From assembly GCA_002840095.1 (NCBI GenBank), contig PGZL01000017.1, positions 1 through 41,073 of the forward strand: a stretch of DNA of 41,073 nt, given 5' to 3'. The DNA is from Gammaproteobacteria bacterium HGW-Gammaproteobacteria-1 (GTDB lineage: Bacteria > Pseudomonadota > Gammaproteobacteria > Thiohalomonadales > Thiohalomonadaceae). Numbering within the stretch: position 1 is the stretch's first letter; every line of letters begins with the position of its first letter. The notes beneath the pieces were generated by a model, which saw nothing but the letters and a program-made list of their open reading frames with translations, did not search any database and had not been told where the DNA came from. This document shows positions 25,701 through 33,913 of this stretch, one piece after another. The position numbers were made by a program, and so were the translations under genes.

Positions 25701-25937
25701 ATACAAGAGCAAAGAGACAAGATACAAGGGGAAGTGTGCGCTGCGCGCACGGTTGATTTCGTTTGAGCCACATGATGGGTTTCGCTTCATCGCTCTTGCG
25801 CATCCATGCGCCCGCGAATTTAGTTTGTCCATGCACGTCGCTCTACCCATATATGGTCTGTGCAATGAAAAACGGGGCTGCAAGGCCCCGTCGCTTTTCT
25901 TGTGACTTGTAACTTGTAACTCGTAACTTGTATCTGC
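25700..25937. repeat. Composite palindromic region, GATACAAG-arm family (copy 2)
   Basis: Left arm 25700-25732 (GATACAAGAGCAAAGAGACA) starts at the last base of the dsbC stop codon and continues into an inner part like that of the 11062 element. The far side (25899-25937) holds degenerate right-arm units ACTTGTAA repeated three times, then ACTTGTATC. The middle contains fragments of the GATGGGTTTCGCTTC family seen at 40.9 kb. No gene lies in this dsbC-cnoX spacer. Confidence 0.65.
25872..25900 (+). terminator. Probable terminator for dsbC
   Basis: Hairpin ACGGGGC-TGCAA-GGCCCCGT followed by CGCTTTTCTT. It lies 172 bases after dsbC inside the composite repeat region and points with dsbC. Confidence 0.6.
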
Positions 25938-25939
25938 TT

Positions 25940-26800
25940 CTAATGCATCGCCGTAAACATCAGGCGACGGTAACGGTGTACCAGTTCCCCCTGTCCGCCC
26001 AGTAGATCAAATATCTGCAACATGCCCTTGCGGCCGGCATCGTCGCCGTAGGCGCGATCGCGCCGCAACAACTCCAGCAACTGTTCCAGCGCCCCTTCCA
26101 CATCACCGGCCAGCACCAACCGGGCGGCCAGCTGGTGGCGCGCCTTGCTGTCCCCGGGGGCGGCGGCCAGAGTCTGTTGCAGGGATTCGATTTCCGGTGC
26201 ATCGGCTGCGGCGGAGGCGAAGGTGAGACGGGCGCGCAACGCCTCGGCCTGGGACGACAGCGCCAGGTCGGCCGGCAGGGTGGCGAGCAACTGGGCGGCT
26301 TCATCGGTGCGGCCGGTCACGGCGTGCAGTTCGGCCAGCATCAGCTGGGCGCGGTGATCTTCCGGTATCTCGTTCATGACCTGGCGCAGCAGGGCTTCCG
26401 CCTGCGCGGCGTCGCCCGTGCCCCATGCCTCTTCCGCCGCGGCGAGAAAGCGATCCGCCGGCTGCTCCAGATGACTGTCGATGAAGCTGCGAATCTGGGA
26501 TTCCGGCAGGGCGCCGGTGAATTCATCCACCACCCGGCCGTCGCGAATCATTTTCACCGTCGGCACGCTGCGCACGCCGAACTGGGTGGCCAGCGCCTGC
26601 TGTTCGTCGATGTTCACCTTGGCGAGCAGGAATTTTCCCTGATACTCCGCGGCCAGTTTTTCCATCAGCGGCAGCAATACCTTGCACGGCTCGCACCACG
26701 TCGCCCAGAAATCCACCAGCACCGGCACCTGCGTGGAGCGTTCCACCACGTCGGCGAAGTTTTCGGCGGTGATGTCGATGATGTATGCGCTGTTGCTCAT
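25940..26800 (-). CDS. cnoX: Thioredoxin-TPR chaperedoxin, CnoX/YbbN family
   Basis: A 286-residue protein with an N-terminal thioredoxin domain (about 1-110) and a C-terminal TPR-like domain (about 120-286), the layout of CnoX (YbbN), which protects substrates from oxidation and passes them to chaperones. The redox motif is WCEPC (Cys36, Cys39), with Glu in place of the usual Gly of WCGPC. E. coli YbbN has Ser-x-x-Cys there, so this protein could be redox active. Start ATG 26800 has AGGTCC upstream on its strand. It is convergent with dsbC. Confidence 0.88.
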   Translation of the reverse strand: MSNSAYIIDITAENFADVVERSTQVPVLVDFWATWCEPCKVLLPLMEKLAAEYQGKFLLAKVNIDEQQALATQFGVRSVPTVKMIRDGRVVDEFTGALPESQIRSFIDSHLEQPADRFLAAAEEAWGTGDAAQAEALLRQVMNEIPEDHRAQLMLAELHAVTGRTDEAAQLLATLPADLALSSQAEALRARLTFASAAADAPEIESLQQTLAAAPGDSKARHQLAARLVLAGDVEGALEQLLELLRRDRAYGDDAGRKGMLQIFDLLGGQGELVHRYRRLMFTAMH

Positions 26801-26835
26801 GGGAGGACCTTTCTTCCGATTTCAGTAGTTCAAGC

Positions 26836-27158
26836 AGTCCGCAAATGCACGCGAATGGACGCAAATTTAAGATCTTCACTCTCGCCAAGCGCGCCAAGAA
26901 AAAAACATTGCACCCAGCGCGATCGGTGGATGCGCTCCGCTTATGTCCATGGATGGACGGTATTTGGCGGGGTCGCTCCTGCGCATCCTGCGCTCGCGAC
27001 ATACCGTTCATCCATGAACATAAGGCAGGATGCCGATAGCCATATCCACGCTCGCCGCCCTGCCGCGGCTTTCTTTGCGTGCTTGGCGTCTTGGCGAGAT
27101 TCAATTGATGTGTTCAGGTTCACTTTGATTTGCGTACATTAGCGTGCATTTGCGGACT
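26836..27158. repeat. Three concentric inverted-repeat elements
   Basis: Outer arms 26836-26868 (AGTCCGCAAATGCACGCGAA) against 27124-27158; middle arms 26877-26905 (CACTCTCGCCAAGCGCGCCA, CTCGCCAAG family) against 27070-27099; inner arms 26940-26963 (TTATGTCCATGGATGGACGG) against 27001-27024. Each pair is unrelated in sequence to the others, and all share one centre near 26982-27000. The region fills the 400-bp spacer between cnoX and addA; no gene is seen in it. Confidence 0.85.
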
Positions 27159-27201
27159 CAGCCGTTTATTTCAGTCATGCGCTGCCCAATCTTGGGTGCG
27201 T

Positions 27202-30200
27202 TCAGCCGGTTTCAACGTCCACCGCCCGTCCCGCGGCGGTGAACAGCAGCAGTGAACGTACCCGCCGGCCCGGCCACAACCGCCGTACGCCGGCGGCGTA
27301 GTATGCCATCTGGCCCGCATAGTGCGCGGCAAGGGCGGGCAGGTCGCCGGCGGCCTGGCGGTGGGTTTTGTAGTCGACGATGATCACTTCGTCATCCTTC
27401 AGCACCAGGCGATCGATGAGGCCGTATACGGTGCAGCCGTTGTGCGGGTAGTGCAGCGGCACTTCATTCCAGGCCTGGCGATAGCAGGCCGCGTCGTACA
27501 GTTCGCGGAATTGCGGCGCGCCGTGCACGGCACGGGCCTCCTGCCACCAGGCATCCAGCTCGGGATCGTCGGGGCTGCGTTGCAGTTCGGCGCCGACGCG
27601 GCCGCGCACGTCGTCACTTCCGGCCGGGCCGGCCAGCAATTCCAGCATGCGATGAATGGCGATGCCGCGCACGCGGCCGTCCTCATCGGCCGCGTCGGTA
27701 CCGTGGCCGGAAACGCTGCGGCTGGGGGCGATCTCCCGTGCCAGCGGTCGTAGCGCGAGCGTCTGTTGCAGCGGCGCCGGGATCGGCGGTGTGGCCTGCG
27801 GGGTGGGCACGGGGGCGCCCTGCGTCCCTGACGGCGCGGCGACCGGGGTGCCGGACTCGATGGGTTCGGGCAGGACCTGTTGCAGGTCGCCGTACCAGCC
27901 CAACCTCTCACCCTTGCTCGGCCGGCAGCCGGAGATGTACAGCAGCTGCCGGGCGCGGGTCAGCGCCACATACAGCAGATTGGCCGCTTCGCGTCGCTCG
28001 GCGGCCTGCTCCTGCTCCAACTGGCCGCGGGTATAGGCATCCTGTTCCGCCTTTTTGCCCACCAGCAGCAGGTACTCGGGCGTATCCGCCTCCGCCGGCC
28101 AGCCGACCAGGGCATGCCACGGGCGGTCGCTGCCGCCGGGGGCGGCGGTGTCGGCGAGAAAGACGACCGGCGCTTCCAGTCCCTTGGCGGCGTGGATGGT
28201 CATCAGCCGCACCCGCTCCGCCGCGCCGCTGGCCGGTGCCTCGTCCGGCGCCTCGTCCTGCTCGCGCATCTCGCCGAGGCGGGCCAGGAAATGGGTGAGG
28301 CTGGGATAGCGGCCGTGATCGATCTCCAGCGCCAGTTCGATGAAGCGGGTTAGGTTGGCCCGCAGGCGCGGCCGCAGGTGTGCGGGAAAGGCGGCCTCGT
28401 AGCGCGCGATGACATTGCCTTCGCTGTAGACCCGATCGAGCAGGTCGTGGATCGGCAGCGCACCGGCGGCGGCGTGCCAGCGGTCCAGGCAGTCGGCGGC
28501 GCGGCGCAGCGGCGTGCCGGGGCCTGCGTCGGTTTGTTGCAGGCGCTCGAACCAGGCGCCGCGCGGGCCGTGCGCCAGGGTGATCAGGTCGGCGTCGCTG
28601 CACGCGAACAGCGGCGAGCGCAGCACCTGCGCCAGCGCCAGGTTGTTGTACGGCGCGATGAGCGTTTCCAGCAGGCGCACCATGTCGTCCACCTCCAGGC
28701 TACCGAGCAGTGTGCCGCGGTCGGCGCCGAGATAGGGGATGCCGGCTTCGCGCAGCGCCTGCTCGTAGGCGTGGACGTGAGTGCGGTTGCGCACCAGCAG
28801 CAGTACGTCGCCGTAGTGCATGGGGCGCGCCTGCTCCGCGCTGCCGACCAGGGTGCCGGCGGCAAGCAGGTTGCTGATGGTGACCGCGATCTGCCGTCCT
28901 TCGTGCAGATAGCGTTCGTCCTCGTGGGTGATGCGCGGTTCCTGCAAGGGATTGCGCAAGGCGGCACGCGGTGCCGGCACTTCTTCCGTCACAGCCTCCA
29001 CCAGCGGAAGCAGCTCCACCCGTCCCCACAGCTGACGGTGATGGGTGTCGTGCGGGGTGAACGCGTCGAGCGCGCCGCAGAGGGGACCGTCATCGGTGTA
29101 CAGACGGTTGACGCATTCCATGATCGCCGGCGCCGAGCGGTAGGACACGTGCAGCGGGTGCGCCGTCGCCGCCAGGCGATCGCGCAGCCATTGGTGGGCG
29201 ACGTGGAACAGGCGCGGCTCGGCGCGGCGGAAACGGTAGATGGACTGCTTGCTGTCGCCGACCAGGAACACGCTGCGTCGACGCTCGGGGTTGCCGCCCG
29301 CCATCTCTTCCAACAAAGGCAGCAGCAGGCGCCACTGCGTGGGGTTGGTGTCCTGGAACTCGTCCACCAGCAGGTGATCGATGCGCTGGTCCAGCTTGTA
29401 CTGCACCCAGTGGGCATTGTCGGCCGCCGTGAGCAGGCGGTAGGCACGCCACTCCAGGTCGGTGAAGTCGAGCAGGCGCTGCTCCTCCTTGATGCGCTGG
29501 TAGTGTTCCAGCAGGCGCTGGCCGGCGCGATACCAGGCGGCGTTCAGCGTCAGCGTCTGCTGCGCCGCAAGCACGTCGCGCACGCGCAGCAGTTGCGCGC
29601 ACATCAGGCCGTGCAGTTCGAGAAAGCGCGCCTCGCCGGCAGGCCCCATCTTCTGCGCCTGGGTCTTGCTCTCCTTGCGGCTGCGCGGTTCGCCGTCCTG
29701 TTTGAGAAACACGCCGGCAAGAACGGCATGGCGCCGTGCCGGCGCAACGCCGTCGGCGAGGATGATCTCGAACTGCGCGGCGTGTTCGGCGTTGGTCTTG
29801 GTGGCGTGTTGCAGCAGCAGGTCGCGAAACTCGGCGAGCTGGGCCAGGGTGGGCGGCGTGAAAAGTCCGGCCAGCGGATCGGCGTCCGGGTCCACCTGCA
29901 GACGTTGCCGCAGCTGCGCGGCGGCATGGCCGCAGCCATCGGCCTGATCGCCGGTGAGGGCCCACCAGTCGCTGCGGTGATCGAGAAAGCTGTCCAGGGC
30001 GGCGGTGACGTTGCCCTGGCCGCCGCACAGTTCGAGCAGCAGCCCCAGGTCACGCGCCAGTACGCTCTGCGCCTCGGCCGTGGCCTCGCTCACCAGCGCC
30101 TCCCAGGCGGCGGCGCGCAGTTCGCCGCTCTTTTCCGTCAACTCGAAGCCGGGCGGAACATCCGCCTCCAGCGGGAAGCGGCGCAATATCTCCTGGCAGA

Positions 30201-30546
30201 AGGCGTGAAAGGTGGTGGTGCGCAGCGGGCGCGGCGCATGCAGCAGTTCCTCGTACAGGCCGCGGGCGCGGGCCCGCGCCTCCGGCGTGGCGGCGATGTC
30301 CATCTGGCCCAGTTCCGCTGCCAGCGCCGTATCGTCGAGGGCCGCGAGACGCAGCAGGCGCTCCGCCAGGCGCGTCTGCATTTCCGCCGCGGCCTTGCGG
30401 GTGAAGGTGATGGCGAGTATCCCGTCGGGCGGTGCGCCTTCGAACAACAGGCGCGTGAGCCGGGTGACCAGCAGCCAGGTCTTGCCGGTACCGGCGGAGG
30501 CCATCACGGTGGCGTTGACGGCGGGATCGCTGGGGTGGTGTGTCAT
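27202..30546 (-). CDS. addA: AddA-type helicase-nuclease (UvrD family)
   Basis: ATP-dependent helicase and nuclease subunit of an AddAB-type double-strand-break repair complex. The 1114-residue protein has Walker A ASAGTGKT at 16-23, TFTRKAAAEMQTRL, TTTFHAFCQEILR, Walker B VDEFQDTNPTQW, RFRRAEPRLF, TIHAAKGLEAPVVFL and VALTRARQLLYISGC as in UvrD-like SF1 helicases. A C-terminal PD-(D/E)XK nuclease has IAIHRMLELL near 960 and VDYKTHR near 1056. Start ATG 30546 was chosen (MTHHPSDPAVNATVMASAGT) over an in-frame start at 30579. It lies 424 bases downstream of addB, with a small RNA gene on the other strand between them. No recBCD is visible. Confidence 0.85.
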   Translation of the reverse strand: MTHHPSDPAVNATVMASAGTGKTWLLVTRLTRLLFEGAPPDGILAITFTRKAAAEMQTRLAERLLRLAALDDTALAAELGQMDIAATPEARARARGLYEELLHAPRPLRTTTFHAFCQEILRRFPLEADVPPGFELTEKSGELRAAAWEALVSEATAEAQSVLARDLGLLLELCGGQGNVTAALDSFLDHRSDWWALTGDQADGCGHAAAQLRQRLQVDPDADPLAGLFTPPTLAQLAEFRDLLLQHATKTNAEHAAQFEIILADGVAPARRHAVLAGVFLKQDGEPRSRKESKTQAQKMGPAGEARFLELHGLMCAQLLRVRDVLAAQQTLTLNAAWYRAGQRLLEHYQRIKEEQRLLDFTDLEWRAYRLLTAADNAHWVQYKLDQRIDHLLVDEFQDTNPTQWRLLLPLLEEMAGGNPERRRSVFLVGDSKQSIYRFRRAEPRLFHVAHQWLRDRLAATAHPLHVSYRSAPAIMECVNRLYTDDGPLCGALDAFTPHDTHHRQLWGRVELLPLVEAVTEEVPAPRAALRNPLQEPRITHEDERYLHEGRQIAVTISNLLAAGTLVGSAEQARPMHYGDVLLLVRNRTHVHAYEQALREAGIPYLGADRGTLLGSLEVDDMVRLLETLIAPYNNLALAQVLRSPLFACSDADLITLAHGPRGAWFERLQQTDAGPGTPLRRAADCLDRWHAAAGALPIHDLLDRVYSEGNVIARYEAAFPAHLRPRLRANLTRFIELALEIDHGRYPSLTHFLARLGEMREQDEAPDEAPASGAAERVRLMTIHAAKGLEAPVVFLADTAAPGGSDRPWHALVGWPAEADTPEYLLLVGKKAEQDAYTRGQLEQEQAAERREAANLLYVALTRARQLLYISGCRPSKGERLGWYGDLQQVLPEPIESGTPVAAPSGTQGAPVPTPQATPPIPAPLQQTLALRPLAREIAPSRSVSGHGTDAADEDGRVRGIAIHRMLELLAGPAGSDDVRGRVGAELQRSPDDPELDAWWQEARAVHGAPQFRELYDAACYRQAWNEVPLHYPHNGCTVYGLIDRLVLKDDEVIIVDYKTHRQAAGDLPALAAHYAGQMAYYAAGVRRLWPGRRVRSLLLFTAAGRAVDVETG

Positions 30547-30680
30547 GCAGTCAGTTGGTGCCGGTTGGAGTGCCTGCAAAGCATATCACTGTCGGCTGCC
30601 GACGTACGGTGACCGAAAACTTGTAGGAATAATCTGAAAGCCCTGTCAGCCGAGGTGCGGGGGTGACGTGGTCATCATGT

Positions 30681-30730
30681 GGCAATTCACACAGTGCATT
30701 TCGCAAGTGCTTGTTGTGCGTGAAATTGCC
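30681..30730. repeat. Inverted repeat upstream of the small RNA
   Basis: GGCAATTCAC (30681-30690) and GTGAAATTGCC (30720-30730) can pair around a loop that itself contains the complementary GTGC/GCAC-type elements. It sits about 95 bases before the proposed RNA start and could be a regulator site or an unrelated hairpin. Confidence 0.35.
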
Positions 30731-30788
30731 TGTGCATGCAGATGTTTTTCATTGCAGGCAAAGTGAAAATCTGTGAGACACATCGCGC

Positions 30789-30816
30789 TTGCAGGGGTGG
30801 GGGGCTCTGCTAACAT
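30789..30816 (+). promoter_or_regulatory. Putative promoter of the Csr/Rsm-type small RNA
   Basis: Extended -10 TGCTAACAT (30808-30816) with TTGCAG (30789-30794, 4/6 match to TTGACA) 16 bases before it. Just upstream, TGTGAG (30772) and CTTGCA (30788) resemble the two halves of a GacA/UvrY activator box (TGTAAG-N6-CTTACA), but the gap here is 10 bases, so the match is weak. Confidence 0.45.
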
Positions 30817-30822
30817 TGCACC

Positions 30823-30942
30823 CGTGCTTGGTACAGGGAACGATTTACAGGGACCACAGGAGACCCTTCGCAGGGAAGTGAAGGTGGCAGGGAGCCAGAA
30901 GCAGGGACACCAGGGCGGCCGCAAGGCCGCCCTTATTTTTTT
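30823..30942 (+). ncRNA. Probable CsrA/RsmA-sequestering small RNA (CsrB/RsmY-like)
   Basis: About 120 bases with no plausible reading frame. Six GGA motifs occur within 75 bases, each preceded by CA: CAGGGA at 30834, 30848, 30871, 30888 and 30902, plus CAGGAG at 30857. The transcript ends in a perfect intrinsic terminator. Dense ANGGA motifs, a length near 120, an independent promoter and a strong terminator are the marks of RsmY/RsmZ/CsrB-type RNAs, which bind several CsrA dimers and relieve translational repression. It lies between addB and addA, opposite to both. It is called from motif count and layout only; covariance with known families was not tested. Confidence 0.6.
30912..30942 (+). 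terminator. Intrinsic terminator of the small RNA
   Basis: A perfect 9-bp stem AGGGCGGCC/GGCCGCCCT closed by the GNRA tetraloop GCAA, then TATTTTTTTG. The T-run is on the plus strand only, so it serves a plus-strand transcript although both flanking protein genes are on the minus strand. Confidence 0.9.
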
Positions 30943-30970
30943 GTGCCGCTGAAAATTTTCCGCCGCGGGC

Positions 30971-33862
30971 TCATTGCGGCGACGCAACGATTTCCTCGCA
31001 CATATCCCGCCGGCACACGCCGGCCATGTCGCACCAGCGGCAGGTACGGCTGTCGCCCCAGGCGGGCAGGGGGCGACCGGCGGCGAGCTCTTCATACAGG
31101 GTGCGCAGGCGTGCGGCATTGGCGTCGCGCAGGGCGGCCAGCTCTGCGCCGGCCAGCGTGGCGCGGGCGGCGACGCCTTTTTGCGGATCGAGCGCCACGT
31201 ATTCCACCTGGGCGACGGCTTCCTCGGTGAGCATGGCGTAAAAGGGCAGCTGCACCGCCTCGCCCTGGGCCACGGCGTCCGCGTCGGGCACGCCGCCGGT
31301 CTTGTAGTCCACGATGCCGTGTCCTTCCGGGGAGCGGTCCAGCCGATCGATGCGTCCCTTCAGCGTCAGGCCCGGCAGCCACTCTTCGCGCCGCAGGGCC
31401 AGCTCCGCCCGCTCCACGCGCCAGCCGTCCTGCTCGCGCCCCAACTCCCAGTCGATGTATTTCGGGATCAGCCCTTGCCAGCGCAGCAGCCAGCCGCGGT
31501 GCAGCAGGTTGCCGGCCACGTCGTCGGCGAATACCCGTTCGGCGATGGTGTGCAGCAGCGCCTCCGCCTCGTCGCGGTTCGCCGCAGTGAGCACCCGGCC
31601 GAAGGGGCCCGGCAGGCCCGGCGCGCCGTGGTGAAAGGCCTGCAGCGTTGTGTGCACCCGTTCGCCGTAGTCGGCCTTTTCCAGTGCTTCGCGTATCGCC
31701 TCGGGCGGGGCGAGGCCCAGGCCGCGGGCGGCGAAGAACTGGTAGGGGCAGTCGATGAGCTGCTGGTAGCCGCTGGCGGACAGGGTTTTGGGCAGCAGGG
31801 CGGTGGGCAGCGCGGGGGCGGCCGGCACCGCGGGCGGTGGCAGTTCGGTGGTGTCGCAGCGGAACACCTGGCTGGCGGGATCGCACAGCCAGGCGGCGAG
31901 GGTGGCGTCGGCCAGATCGTCGTTCCAGCCCAGGCGGTGGAAGGCGCGCAGGGCCTCGACCCAGGGGCTGGGGAGGATGTCCTCGCCGTCCTGCTGGTGG
32001 CGCAGGGTTAGCGTCACCCGTGGTGCGGCCTCCAGCAGGCGGCGGAACTGCGCCAGGCGATCGGCGCGGCGTTCCTCCGCCGTGGGCAGGCCCAGTTCGC
32101 GCCGCACCGCCTCATTGAAGAAGGGCGACGGGCTGGCCGCGCCGGGCAGGTACTCCCGCTCCGCTCCGGCGATGATGACGGCGTCGAAGCGGCCGAGGCG
32201 GCTTTGCTCCAGCCCCATCAGCTGCACCCGGCCGCCGCTTACCGGCGGGCGGAAGTTGTAGCGCTCCAGGGTGCGGCCCAGCCAGGCGCGAAATTCGGTC
32301 CAGGCCAGGGGCGGGGTATCGTCGGGCACCGCCGCCGCCATGGACTCCAGCTCTTGCAGCAGGCGCGCACCGGCGGCGTCCTCGGCGAAGCTGGCGCTCA
32401 GTCCCAGCCGCTGCAGGGTTTCGTGCAGGGCGCTCAGCAGGCGGTCGGGACGCTGCGGCCGGGCGGCGAGCAGGCGCAGCGGGGTGGCCGCGTGATCCAG
32501 GCGGTCGAGCAGGGCGGCGATGCGTTCGAATTCCGGCGCCATTCCGTCCGGCAGCAGGCGCCGCCGTTCGCGCAGCTGGCGCCGGTAGCGGTCCAGGCCG
32601 CGGCCGATGTTGCCCTGCAACACCACGCCCTGTTCCAGGCGGTAGACGTCGTTGAGGCGTGCCGTCCGTTCCTCCCCGGCGAAGACAAAGGGCGATTTGA
32701 GCAGGTCGAGCATGGCCTGGTAGGGGAAGTCCTCCTCCACGCATTCCAGCCAGCGCTCCAGGGCGGCGGCGGCGCTGGTGGTGGACAGGGCCCAGCCCGC
32801 GGCGTCCAGCACCGGGACGCCGGCCCGCTCCAGCAGCGCCCGTACGCGGCGGGCGAGGCGGCGGTTCTCGGTGACGACGGCGACACTGGCGCAGCCGTCG
32901 AGCAGGGCGCGCCGCACTTGCAGGTCCACCGCCATGGCCTCCTGTTCGGCACCGTCGGCGGCATGGATATAAAGGCGCCCGGCGGCGGGGGATGCCGGGT
33001 GGGCGGCGGCGAAGGCACGGGCGCGCTGCGCCAGCGGCACCGGCTGCGGGAACAGGGCCTGGTCGAGCAGTTGGGCGTAGGGCGTGGCGTTTGTGGGTCG
33101 GGCTTCAGCCCGACTGATCTCATCGCCGTCGGTCTGAAGTCCGACCCACAGCGGGGCGTCGTCCTGGATGAACAGCCGTGCCATGCCGCGTTCCAGCAGG
33201 GCGTGCAGCCATTGGATTTCGGCGCGGTCAAGACGGCTGAAGCCGGCCAGGTACAGCGGTTCCCGCACCTGTTCGATGCTTGCCGCAAGGCGCAGCAGGG
33301 CCGCGCTGGGGGCGTCGATGACGCCGCGTGCCTCCATCTGCGCGTGCCAGGCCTGCCACAGGGTATGGATGACCCTGGCCTCCAGGGTGAGCGCCGCCAG
33401 GGCGCGGCTGTCGGCGCCATAGCCGGCGGCGAGGCGGCGGCGGAACTCCTCCAGGGTGGACGGCAGGCCGATGCGGTTCAGGGTCAGTTCGTCGAACAGG
33501 GTGAGCAGGCTGTCGGCCAGGGACCACAGGTTGCCGTGACCGAACAGGCTGCGATGCTCCCGCAGGGCTTCCACCAGCATCAGTTCGCGGCTGTGGTCGC
33601 TGATCACCCGGCGCTGCAGCGGCCATTCGCCGAGCCAGTCGGACAGGGCGAGGATGCGTGGGCCGAGCAGTGCCTGATGGCCGGCGGCGGCCACGCCCTC
33701 CAGCAGCAGCCGGCGCAGGCGCGGCGCGGCCTCCCGCTCCGGCAGCAGCACCACCACGTCGTCAAGCAGGGGCAGGCGCGCGGCGTGATCGGCCAGCAGG
33801 CGTTCGGCCAGCACGGCCAGGGCGTCGGCGGCGGGGGGAATAGGGGTAATGGCGTCGTTCAT
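30971..33862 (-). CDS. addB: AddB-type PD-(D/E)XK nuclease subunit
   Basis: Partner of AddA in an AddAB-type break-repair nuclease. The 963-residue protein has an inactive-helicase-like N-terminal part (VVVLLPEREAAPRLRRLLLE, then LYLAGFSRLDRAEIQWL) and a C-terminal nuclease with VDYKTGG near 850-860. Cys residues for the 4Fe-4S staple are visible: one in LIDCPYQFFAARG (about 704) and a cluster CRWCDMAGVC near 938-947 with another Cys at about 952. A REP-like palindrome lies inside the gene (33092-33150), adding about 20 residues (238-257) in frame. The gene precedes addA, separated by 424 bases holding a small RNA. Confidence 0.83.
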   Translation of the reverse strand: MNDAITPIPPAADALAVLAERLLADHAARLPLLDDVVVLLPEREAAPRLRRLLLEGVAAAGHQALLGPRILALSDWLGEWPLQRRVISDHSRELMLVEALREHRSLFGHGNLWSLADSLLTLFDELTLNRIGLPSTLEEFRRRLAAGYGADSRALAALTLEARVIHTLWQAWHAQMEARGVIDAPSAALLRLAASIEQVREPLYLAGFSRLDRAEIQWLHALLERGMARLFIQDDAPLWVGLQTDGDEISRAEARPTNATPYAQLLDQALFPQPVPLAQRARAFAAAHPASPAAGRLYIHAADGAEQEAMAVDLQVRRALLDGCASVAVVTENRRLARRVRALLERAGVPVLDAAGWALSTTSAAAALERWLECVEEDFPYQAMLDLLKSPFVFAGEERTARLNDVYRLEQGVVLQGNIGRGLDRYRRQLRERRRLLPDGMAPEFERIAALLDRLDHAATPLRLLAARPQRPDRLLSALHETLQRLGLSASFAEDAAGARLLQELESMAAAVPDDTPPLAWTEFRAWLGRTLERYNFRPPVSGGRVQLMGLEQSRLGRFDAVIIAGAEREYLPGAASPSPFFNEAVRRELGLPTAEERRADRLAQFRRLLEAAPRVTLTLRHQQDGEDILPSPWVEALRAFHRLGWNDDLADATLAAWLCDPASQVFRCDTTELPPPAVPAAPALPTALLPKTLSASGYQQLIDCPYQFFAARGLGLAPPEAIREALEKADYGERVHTTLQAFHHGAPGLPGPFGRVLTAANRDEAEALLHTIAERVFADDVAGNLLHRGWLLRWQGLIPKYIDWELGREQDGWRVERAELALRREEWLPGLTLKGRIDRLDRSPEGHGIVDYKTGGVPDADAVAQGEAVQLPFYAMLTEEAVAQVEYVALDPQKGVAARATLAGAELAALRDANAARLRTLYEELAAGRPLPAWGDSRTCRWCDMAGVCRRDMCEEIVASPQ
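33092..33150. repeat. REP-like palindrome inside the addB coding region
   Basis: Arms 33092-33114 (TGTGGGTCGGGCTTCAGCCC) and 33128-33150 (GTCGGTCTGAAGTCCGACCC) match as inverted repeats at 21 of 23 positions. The same core (GTGGGxCGGGCTTxAGCCCGAC) recurs at 38143-38170 outside any gene. The addB frame runs through it without a stop. Confidence 0.85.
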
Positions 33863-33913
33863 GGCCGGTCATGGTACCGCGTCGGCCGCCGCTGAAACAT
33901 GGTCGCGGCGGGG

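Noticed and set aside
28378-30612. A 744-residue plus-strand frame opposite addA.
   Set aside because: Complement shadow of the addA coding region with no recognisable domain.
30772-30793. TGTGAG...CTTGCA considered as a confirmed GacA/UvrY site.
   Set aside because: The half-sites are 10 bases apart rather than 6, and one overlaps the putative -35 box; mentioned only as weak support.
30646-31119. Minus-strand open frame of 157 residues whose end contains CVNCH, a c-type haem-binding motif.
   Set aside because: Most of it is an out-of-frame reading of the addB end and the complement of the small RNA; only one CxxCH is present and there is no signal peptide or cytochrome fold. Treated as chance.
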